A DNA stretch of 64,000 nt from an uncultured Bacilli bacterium. Lineage in GTDB: Bacteria; Bacillota_I; Bacilli_A; RF39; UBA660. The number at the start of each line of letters is the position of its first letter. Positions within the stretch are counted from its first letter, which is position 1. The translations under genes were made by a program, and so were the position numbers. The stretch is from NCBI GenBank assembly GCA_934096945.1, contig CAKOND010000001.1, forward strand, positions 1 to 64,000. The letters are read 5' to 3'. Shown here in pieces: positions 33,820 through 41,586 of this stretch. Below the pieces are notes generated by a model. It made no database searches, had not been told where the DNA came from, and worked only from the letters and a program-made list of their open reading frames with translations.

Positions 33820-34735
33820 TATTATTTACCACACCATTCTTTTTACTATAATAATCAAGCACTTCAGAAAGTGTAGGAATAGATAATCTAGAACCAATTT
33901 TAGTAACAGATAAACCTGCTGCAATATTTGCAAGAGTTATAGTCTTTTCCATATCAAAGTTATTTGCTATACCATAAGTAAATGCTCCATGAAATATATC
34001 ACCAGCCCCCGTAGTATCTACTGCATTTACTTTAAGTCCTGGCATTATTTTGATTTCATTACCTACTTGATATAAACATCCTTTTTCTTCTAAAGTAATT
34101 ACAATACTACTATTTGGATATTTATCTTGTAATTTATTATATATAGCAACTAATATACTTGGATTACTATAATCAAACTTCATACCAGTTACTGTTTCTG
34201 CAAAACCTTTGCTACATACTATATATTTAATATATTTACATAATTCAAGTAATTCTGGTGTTACTCTACCAGCATCAATTATACTAATTGCATTTTGATA
34301 TTTACTAATTGCATTTTGACTTGCTCCATAATCATGTCCATCTGTAAAAATAATGTCCGGAGTAAAATCATAACTTAGTTTTTTTAATGCCGGATGTTCT
34401 GTTGCAACATTAAACACAGTTCTAGAACCATTCTTTTTATTTATAAGGATAAAGGATAAAGATGTATCTTTATCATAACTAGTTTCTATATAATCAGTAT
34501 TTACATGTATATCTTGGAATTCTCTTTTTATCTTAGTACCAAAATCATCAGAACCTATAGTACTAGCAATAACAGTATCTACTCCCCACTTACCAAGTAA
34601 ATATGCAGCATTAGATGCAGGGCCACCACCAGCACTATATTTTTCACTATATCTATATTTAGTATTTTCAATTGGATAATCATCTACAGGAACAGTTATA
34701 TCCCAGCTTGAATGACCTATACATAATATTTTCAT
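33797..34735 (-). CDS. PfkB-family carbohydrate/nucleoside kinase
   Basis: 312 residues. N-terminal substrate motif SAGGGPASNAAYLLGKWG (near 34-50) and C-terminal ATP/anion-hole motif VDTTGAGDIFHGAF (near 240-253) with the catalytic Asp, plus SIVITLEEKGCLYQ before it. Ribokinase fold with a lid. The exact sugar or nucleoside cannot be read from sequence. No sugar operon lies nearby; it pairs only with the Smr gene. Start ATG preceded by AAAGGAATTG. Confidence 0.9.
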   Translation of the reverse strand: MKILCIGHSSWDITVPVDDYPIENTKYRYSEKYSAGGGPASNAAYLLGKWGVDTVIASTIGSDDFGTKIKREFQDIHVNTDYIETSYDKDTSLSFILINKKNGSRTVFNVATEHPALKKLSYDFTPDIIFTDGHDYGASQNAISKYQNAISIIDAGRVTPELLELCKYIKYIVCSKGFAETVTGMKFDYSNPSILVAIYNKLQDKYPNSSIVITLEEKGCLYQVGNEIKIMPGLKVNAVDTTGAGDIFHGAFTYGIANNFDMEKTITLANIAAGLSVTKIGSRLSIPTLSEVLDYYSKKNGVVNNNDNKQNS

Positions 34736-34739
34736 TTAA

Positions 34740-34927
34740 TCAATTCCTTTCATTAATACATTAAAATTTTGTTACTTGCCTTTGCTGGCGCCACTGCCAC
34801 GCCTGCACTAACCGCAGACGCGGCAGCCTTTTGTTTCTCTCAAAGTCTACCTCTTCCTTCTCACTCCAGCTGAATTTTGTCGCGGCTTGCCTAGCACGCG
34901 GACGCGCGCTGGCAATGGCCTAAAGTA
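34740..34927. other. G+C-rich intergenic tract next to the surface-protein cassette
   Basis: Between the PfkB start and the surface-protein stop. By hand count 34801-34920 is about 58% G+C against roughly 25-30% around it. On the minus strand there is a 50-codon open frame without start (read-through AIASARPRARQAATKFSWSE), not a recognised protein. No VR-like repeat of the adjacent cassette could be found in it by eye. It looks imported together with the cassette at 34928-35105. Confidence 0.6.
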
Positions 34928-36514
34928 CTAGTTTATTACCATCGGGTCGTTGGCACTGCCACTCCCCGATACATATGTTGTGGAAGACAAAAGACTGAAG
35001 GACGGCCTGCACCCACGGCTGTTGAACACGTCGCTGAAGCTCACGCGGCCAGTGCTATACACACTGAACGCATTGCTCGAATCGTCCGCACAACGGGAAA
35101 TAGTCCAGTCATAAAAGCCCATATACATCCAATTAACATTTTTAATGACTTCGCCATCATAAGTGTTTAAATTTGCTGTCCATGCACTTTGGGCTGCTGC
35201 AAATCCATAATCACTTACATACATTAGACCAATTTTAGCACTATATTCTGTTTTACCATCTGTTGTATTTGTTGTTACTGGACTTACTATTTCATTTTGA
35301 TATGCTGTTTTCGCTGGTTGAGTTCCTATATGTGCCCATGTATTTCCTCCTACTTTCCATGTTGTCATTGCTATCTTTTGTGCCCATTCTGTTCCTATAT
35401 TTGTTATAAAGTTTGTATTTAAATTTGTTTTATTTAGTAAGCTTGTACTCCACGTATTTGTTGCACTATTTGTAGCTTTGTAATTCCAAAAATATTTATT
35501 TACTGTTGTTAAACTTCCCTTATAATATGATGAATCTGGTGTTCCTGTTCCTTGATAATCTCCATCATTTCCTAATAAATTACTATTTGCATAATCATAT
35601 TTAATTAGTTTTACTTGGTCTCCGAATACTCCGATTATTCTATACAAGTTATCTGTTGGACATGGACTTAATGTTGAGCCAAAACATACAAAGTTATTTG
35701 GATTTGCTCCAGCATATCTGTAACTATTGTCACCTGCTCCATTTGTTAAACTGCTATCATGATAATAAATTTTCGTTATATCACTTTTACCTTGTGTACC
35801 TAAAGTTGAAATACACGTTGCCAAATTATCTCCATTTGTGCATACATCTGTTATTGATTGAAGCATTTTATCTTTTTGTAAATATACATTAACTCCCATA
35901 GTCTTACCAAAGTTACCTGATTGATCAACTGATAAATTGAGATAAGTTAAAGTAATATTCCATACTTGATTAGTAAATGTTGTACTTGAATTAGAAGTAA
36001 TTTGATAATTATTTGCTATATTAAATAAACCACTTTGAGTAGTAATATCAAAACCTGACACACCATTAAAAGTACCATAAGTAAGTCCATCAATTGATGT
36101 AATTTCTTCCCCATTTGGATTAGATACAGTAAGTATTATTTCTGGTGTAGAACCATCAGTATATGTAAATGTATTATTTTCTATTTCAAAATATAAATAA
36201 TAATTATAAGTAGCAGTGTTTTTAGTACTATTAGCTTTTAAAGACGCTGTTGCTGTTGTACTCGTTACATAATTAGTACCATTTTCTTTCAATGTAGTTG
36301 GTGTAGCATCTAGCTTAAGAGGATTTCCCACTTTTAGCTTAAACTCATCTACTGTATCTCCTTTTATGGCAATATTACTTTGTGCTTCATTAATTATTGG
36401 TGCTAAAAAAGCATAAGTTATTCTAAAAATAAGAGCTAGAAAAACCCCAACAATTAAAACACTTAATATATATAAAAATTTATTACTTTTAATTTTTTTT
36501 ATAAATTTCTTCAT
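34928..36514 (-). CDS. Secreted or anchored surface protein with a G+C-rich C-terminal cassette
   Basis: 528 residues: basic start, one helix (KFLYILSVLIVGVFLALIFRITYAFL), then a Thr/Ser/Asn-rich outer body with beta-sandwich-like repeats. The C-terminal domain begins around residue 240 and ends in the region DWTISRCADDSSNAFSVYS, GRVSFSDVFNSRGCRPSFSL and a final SGSGSANDPMVIN. The conserved GxRPxFSL and GSGSxxDPxxIN pattern is seen at the ends of many gut-bacterial surface proteins with a lectin-like fold. The last 58 codons switch abruptly to G+C-rich codons (GCG, CGC, GTG, AGC, GGC), unlike the body. A broken paralogue is at 21569-21930. AGGGTGAT before the ATG. Function unknown, probably adhesion or binding. 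Confidence 0.75.
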   Translation of the reverse strand: MKKFIKKIKSNKFLYILSVLIVGVFLALIFRITYAFLAPIINEAQSNIAIKGDTVDEFKLKVGNPLKLDATPTTLKENGTNYVTSTTATASLKANSTKNTATYNYYLYFEIENNTFTYTDGSTPEIILTVSNPNGEEITSIDGLTYGTFNGVSGFDITTQSGLFNIANNYQITSNSSTTFTNQVWNITLTYLNLSVDQSGNFGKTMGVNVYLQKDKMLQSITDVCTNGDNLATCISTLGTQGKSDITKIYYHDSSLTNGAGDNSYRYAGANPNNFVCFGSTLSPCPTDNLYRIIGVFGDQVKLIKYDYANSNLLGNDGDYQGTGTPDSSYYKGSLTTVNKYFWNYKATNSATNTWSTSLLNKTNLNTNFITNIGTEWAQKIAMTTWKVGGNTWAHIGTQPAKTAYQNEIVSPVTTNTTDGKTEYSAKIGLMYVSDYGFAAAQSAWTANLNTYDGEVIKNVNWMYMGFYDWTISRCADDSSNAFSVYSTGRVSFSDVFNSRGCRPSFSLLSSTTYVSGSGSANDPMVIN

Positions 36515-36592
36515 AAGTCAATCACCCTACTATTAATAGTTTAGCATAAATTTTATAAAAAGAAAATATTAAAGTAATAAATTTTTATAATT

Positions 36593-37366
36593 TTATATTT
36601 TTATTTTTGCAAGTATATTATTTAATATTTCTTTATCTACAATAATAAATCTATCATGAAATGTATCATTATTAATAAATGTTATATTATTATATTGTTT
36701 TAAATATTTATTTTTAGTTATTTCATCTATATTTTTTGAAACAATTATAATATTTTTATTTATATTTTTAAGAATATCTAAAAGTTCTTTACCTGCATAA
36801 TTATCAATGATAATTATGTTATCTTCAGATTTATTTAAAATTTCTAATAAAAGAGAATATGCATCATATATTTGTCCTTCATAGAATAATGAATTAATTT
36901 TAGGCTTAAATTCATCAAAAGTTTCTTTAAGTATTTTTATATCTTCCGTATTTTTAAGAACTTGATTATTTATATATTTTTGTTCCACTAAGTTTGTAGA
37001 AATATATCTTCTCATAAGTACAAAGGCATCCATTATTGCAATACTTACTTTTGTTGCTGTCTGGGATTTTAATATTGTTGCAAGCATGGCAACACCCTGT
37101 TCAGTAAATACTCGTAGACTATATCTTCTTCCTCCATAACTTGAGGTCGCAAATTGCGACCTCAAGTTTGAAACATCAAATTCATTTAAAATCCAAGAAA
37201 ATCTTTCCGGAAATTTTTCTGAATTTCTTCTTACTGCTTCATTTATTCTTTTGGTTTCTACTCCATAAAGTCTAGCTAAATCACTATCTAGCATTACTTG
37301 TTCGCCTCTTATTTCATAAATTAAACTTTCTATTTTTTCAGTGTCTTTAATTATTAAATTATTCAT
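36593..37366 (-). CDS. ORF6N-domain DNA-binding protein with truncated C-terminal nuclease-like domain
   Basis: About 257 residues. The N-terminal ORF6N domain (about 10-105) is clear: IRGEQVMLDSDLARLYGVETKRINEAVRRN, FPERFSWILNE, and GGRRYSLRVFTEQGVAMLATIL. These domains occur in phage anti-repressors and chromosomal KilA-N relatives. The C-terminal part ends FHDRFIIVDKEILNNILAKIKI, the start of the HDRF-x-I-x-D motif of phospholipase D-like DNA-binding domains, and looks cut short. The start follows TGGAGG at 37372. A near-perfect palindrome lies inside the gene and a sister palindrome just upstream, so self-regulation is likely. Confidence 0.85.
   Translation of the reverse strand: MNNLIIKDTEKIESLIYEIRGEQVMLDSDLARLYGVETKRINEAVRRNSEKFPERFSWILNEFDVSNLRSQFATSSYGGRRYSLRVFTEQGVAMLATILKSQTATKVSIAIMDAFVLMRRYISTNLVEQKYINNQVLKNTEDIKILKETFDEFKPKINSLFYEGQIYDAYSLLLEILNKSEDNIIIIDNYAGKELLDILKNINKNIIIVSKNIDEITKNKYLKQYNNITFINNDTFHDRFIIVDKEILNNILAKIKI
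37138..37168. promoter_or_regulatory. 31-nt palindrome inside the ORF6N gene
   Basis: Arms of 15 bp around one central base: AACTTGAGGTCGCAA / TTGCGACCTCAAGTT. It encodes the LRSQFATS segment. Core TTGAGGTCGCAA is nearly the same as in the palindrome at 37423-37451. Confidence 0.85.
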
Positions 37367-37422
37367 TTTTACCTCCATTATTTTTCATTAGCTACCCCCT
37401 TTTTCAAAATTATTTTTTGACT

Positions 37423-37451
37423 TTTTGCGGTCACAATTTGTGACCGCAAAA
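37423..37451. promoter_or_regulatory. 29-nt palindrome upstream of the ORF6N gene
   Basis: Arms of 14 bp around one central base: TTTTGCGGTCACAA / TTGTGACCGCAAAA. It lies about 60-85 bases before the ORF6N start and shares the core TTGnGGTCnCAA with the intragenic palindrome. A likely binding site. Confidence 0.8.
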
Positions 37452-37464
37452 GTTTAAATTGTTT

Positions 37465-37579
37465 TAAAAAAAGCGCTCCCATAGGAAACGCTCCGAATAG
37501 ATATATTATGCTTGCCCCAAAAATATAAATTATCGACTTTAAGATTTGTGGTATTAACACTTGGCAAGTTAATTAATAC
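37465..37579 (-). ncRNA. Candidate short structured transcript or DUF421 3' UTR ending in a terminator
   Basis: A promoter (TTGTTT 37614-37609, 17 bases, TATAAT 37591-37586) and a terminator (AGCGTTTCC/GGGAGCGCT with six or seven T, 37492-37466) enclose about 115 nt. CTTGCCAA and TTGGGGCAAG in it can pair around a smaller GTG/CAC hairpin. It may be an independent RNA, a leader attenuating the ORF6N gene, or only the terminator of the DUF421 gene, whose stop is at 37615. An overlapping 60-codon frame (37378-37560) is not convincing because the terminator lies inside it. Confidence 0.4.
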
Positions 37580-37614
37580 ATTTATATTATAATATATTAG
37601 GTTAATAAAAACAA

Positions 37615-38262
37615 TCAATTTACATCAGTTTTCTTAATAATAAATATTTTATTATTTTTATAAAAAGCATAAAAGATATCTTTAATAAATAAATTATTTT
37701 TAGCTAGTTCTTCTTCTACCCATTCTGGTGTTTTTTTAATGTATTTAAGCACTTTAGTTTGAAGTTGCCCATCAAGTATTAATCCTTGCGGATAAGGGCT
37801 TTTAAACTTAAAGAAATTATATTTAAACACTGATAACTGTCCATTTGGTTCTAAAAATGCATATTCTACCATATCAATATCTCTAATTTCTTTTTGTCTT
37901 AAAGAAACAAGTAAATCATCTAAAGAATATCTTTGTTTAATCATTTCTTTATAATTTATTTTACCATTTACAATAATTAAAGATGGTTTACCATCAAAAA
38001 TAGTTCTAAACTTTCTTGATTTAATAGAAATAAATGCAAATAACACTTCAAGAATAACTAAACAAGTTATTGGTATAATAGTATAAGCCATAGGCTCTTT
38101 AAAATCTTCAATACTAATAGCGACTAACTCTGCGATTAATATTGACACTATCAAATCTATTACTCCAAGTTGACCTATTTCTCTTTTACCCATAATGCGA
38201 TAAGCAATAAGAACAAAAAAATAAAAGAAAATAGTTCTAAATAATACTGTAAATATTTGCAT
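37615..38262 (-). CDS. DUF421/YetF-family membrane protein
   Basis: 215 residues: three N-terminal membrane helices (FRTIFFYFFVLIAYRIMGKREIGQLGVIDLIVSILIAEL and next), then a cytoplasmic domain with KPSLIIVNGKINYKEMIKQRYSLDDLLVSLRQKEIRDIDMVEYAFLEPNGQLSVF. All conserved YetF-type features (GKREIGQL, GKPxxxxxxGxI, LRxxxIxDIxxVEyAxLExNGxLSV) are present. In spore-formers some members influence spore germination; the general role is unknown. Confidence 0.92.
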   Translation of the reverse strand: MQIFTVLFRTIFFYFFVLIAYRIMGKREIGQLGVIDLIVSILIAELVAISIEDFKEPMAYTIIPITCLVILEVLFAFISIKSRKFRTIFDGKPSLIIVNGKINYKEMIKQRYSLDDLLVSLRQKEIRDIDMVEYAFLEPNGQLSVFKYNFFKFKSPYPQGLILDGQLQTKVLKYIKKTPEWVEEELAKNNLFIKDIFYAFYKNNKIFIIKKTDVN

Positions 38263-38331
38263 AATATCACCAAATATATTATGGTAATAATGTAAATATT
38301 TTAAACATAATATTTATTAGGTGATTATATT

Positions 38332-38685
38332 TTGAAAAATTTATTAAAATATCTAGGTTATTATACATTATTTTTAATAACTATAGTTTTTATTACTAGT
38401 TTACTTAATTTAATTGGTGTCAACTCTACCATAACTAACCTTTTAATATTTATATTTAATATTAGTTTATTCTTCATATTTGGCTTTAAAAATGGTAAAA
38501 AATCAAGCAACAAAGGCTATCTAGCAGGACTTAAAGTTGGTGGTTTATTTTTACTTATTTTAATTATAATAAGTTTATTTACATCAAAAAATATATTTAG
38601 TTTAAGTACCCTCATTTATTATTTAGTCTTAATTCTTGCAAGCACTTTAGGTGGATCTCTCGGCATAAATAAAAAGAGTGAATAA
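38332..38685 (+). CDS. TIGR04086-type (YrzE-like) membrane protein
   Basis: 117 residues, four membrane helices, starting with TTG behind AGGTGAT. The Gly-rich third region GYLAGLKVGGLF and the last helix ending LASTLGGSLGINKKSE match the small YrzE-like family that sits near tgt and yajC in many Bacilli. Convergent with the small gene behind tgt. No function is known. Confidence 0.75.
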   Translation: MKNLLKYLGYYTLFLITIVFITSLLNLIGVNSTITNLLIFIFNISLFFIFGFKNGKKSSNKGYLAGLKVGGLFLLILIIISLFTSKNIFSLSTLIYYLVLILASTLGGSLGINKKSE

Positions 38686-38691
38686 AACACT

Positions 38692-40120
<1,429 letters not shown>

Positions 40121-40212
40121 CTATTTATTGTATCAAAATTTTTCAAAAATTTAAACAAAAAAAATAGACAAAAATAATAATTTATCGTAAAATGGTATTA
40201 GGGTGATAAAAC

Positions 40213-40596
40213 ATGGCTAAAGATATAAGCATAATATTTGTAATTTTCTTTTCAATATCAGGTATTTGCCTTTATAAATGGATTGCTATTTATTCAAAAG
40301 TTAAATACATGAACTTAATAAAATGTCATGTAACAGATATAATAAATAGGACTACCTATCAAAAAAATATTTACGACTATCATTACACATACAAAATCAA
40401 AAATGAAGAATATGGGACTAGTGACAGACTAAAATACAATTATTTATGGAATCCCAAAATAAATGATGAACTAGAAATGTATGTTGCTAAAAACAACCCA
40501 AATAATACCATATCACCATGGCAAACTTATCTATACAAGTTATATTTTATTATAATGATTATTTTTTTTATAGTTCCATTTATTATTTTAATATAA
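40213..40596 (+). CDS. DUF3592-like two-helix membrane protein
   Basis: 127 residues: one membrane helix at each end (about 5-25 and 105-127) with a beta-rich middle domain between them. The middle pattern (VTDIINRTT, Y-x-Y-H-Y-T-Y-K-I-K-N-E-E-Y-G-T, then I-N-D-E-L-E-M-Y-V-A-K-N-N-P) has the arrangement of DUF3592 proteins, which are common and uncharacterised. Promoter TAGACA, 17 bases, TAAAAT at 40165-40193 and AGGGTGAT before the ATG support a real gene. Divergent from tgt. Confidence 0.65.
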   Translation: MAKDISIIFVIFFSISGICLYKWIAIYSKVKYMNLIKCHVTDIINRTTYQKNIYDYHYTYKIKNEEYGTSDRLKYNYLWNPKINDELEMYVAKNNPNNTISPWQTYLYKLYFIIMIIFFIVPFIILI

Positions 40597-40598
40597 AC

Positions 40599-41348
40599 CT
40601 ATAGGCTTTTATTAGTTCTTTCTTTTAATTTAAGATATATTAAATAAATTGCACACATTATATCTTCATATTCTATATTTATATCTTCATTAATTGTTTT
40701 AAATAATATCCATTTATTCTTTAAAGTTCTATTATTACGTAATTTATTTATTTTATAAGCAATACTATCACAATTAATATTTTTACAAAAAACTTTAAAT
40801 ATGTTTTCTAAAGATATTCCCAAATCATGAAAATTAATATTATCATAATATAAAAGGTACAAATTATATAGTTCTCGAGCATTCACAGATAAATTATTTA
40901 TTATTCTATAAAACAAATCTACTAAAAGCTCTTCTCTTTTATATTGTTTAAACATAATTTTTTTCTTTAAATTTTTTAATGTATACGTTTGATATGTTCC
41001 GATCAAAAACCCTTCCACAGCATTACCAACATTTATATTCATAAGCCACTTAACTCCTTTATAATTAATGGCAATTTTTGCATTATAAAGCTGATAATAA
41101 TTAGTATGATACTCTTTTTTTACTTGTAATACTGAAAACTTTACTTTCTTGTAATGCTTAAATATTGTACTTAAAAATATATTAACTGAATACATATTTA
41201 CTTTTACATTTAATAAATTAATAGATAAATTATCTAAATCTTTATAAATTACTTTGTCTTTATATCCACTTTCATATATCGCTTCTAAAAAATAATCATT
41301 AAATATACTTGGATATACACATTCACTTCCAAAAGCTTTTTCTTTCAT
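40599..41348 (-). CDS. AbiEii-like nucleotidyltransferase-family protein, divergent
   Basis: 249 residues. The region FKQYKREELLVDLFYRIINNLSVNARELYNLYLLYY (about 130-170) has the late motif of AbiEii/DUF1814 proteins (basic residue, E-x-x-x-x-D/K, then A-R-D/E-x-Y-D/N-L). The N-terminal order F-L-E-A-I-Y-E-S-G-Y-K-D also fits. The catalytic GG-x-x-L-x(n)-R-x-T-x-D-x-D signature near the start is missing, so it is probably inactive as a transferase. No AbiEi antitoxin gene is adjacent. GAGG precedes the ATG. AbiEii family call is from motif pattern only. Confidence 0.45.
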   Translation of the reverse strand: MKEKAFGSECVYPSIFNDYFLEAIYESGYKDKVIYKDLDNLSINLLNVKVNMYSVNIFLSTIFKHYKKVKFSVLQVKKEYHTNYYQLYNAKIAINYKGVKWLMNINVGNAVEGFLIGTYQTYTLKNLKKKIMFKQYKREELLVDLFYRIINNLSVNARELYNLYLLYYDNINFHDLGISLENIFKVFCKNINCDSIAYKINKLRNNRTLKNKWILFKTINEDINIEYEDIMCAIYLIYLKLKERTNKSL

Positions 41349-41586
41349 AATAACCTCATCTTTCTTTTCCCCATTTTATTTTTTTCTTTAAAACATTTAA
41401 TTTGGCATAATATAACCTCCTTTGGATATATATTAAAGCACATTTGAAACGCGATATTTGTTGTTTTTTGTCAAACACCTCAAAAAAATTTATTTTTTTA
41501 CACAAAAACAAAAAGATTAAGGCCTTTTTCTTAATCTTTTTACATTTTTCTTGTCAACATTTTAACATGTAACATAAATTTTATAA
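41349..41586. other. Intergenic region between ppdK and the AbiEii-like gene, with a start-stop micro-ORF
   Basis: Contains the ppdK terminator (41510-41541). Also holds a perfect AAAGGAGG followed, seven bases later, by ATG CCA AAT TAA (41408-41397, minus strand). A TTGACA at about 41470 has no good -10 at the normal distance. Nothing else is visible. Confidence 0.5.
41510..41541. terminator. Terminator downstream of ppdK
   Basis: AAAAAGATTAAG, 8-base loop, CTTAATCTTTTT, followed on the minus strand by GTTTTTGTG. Confidence 0.85.

Noticed and set aside
34928..35110. Diversity-generating retroelement variable region
   Set aside because: The abrupt G+C-rich lectin-like tail is suggestive, but no reverse transcriptase, Avd gene or template repeat is in the window. 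Kept as a cassette-exchange hypothesis only.
37378..37560. 60-codon frame upstream of ORF6N
   Set aside because: An intrinsic terminator and a palindrome lie inside it, and it has no clear start site; better explained as non-coding.
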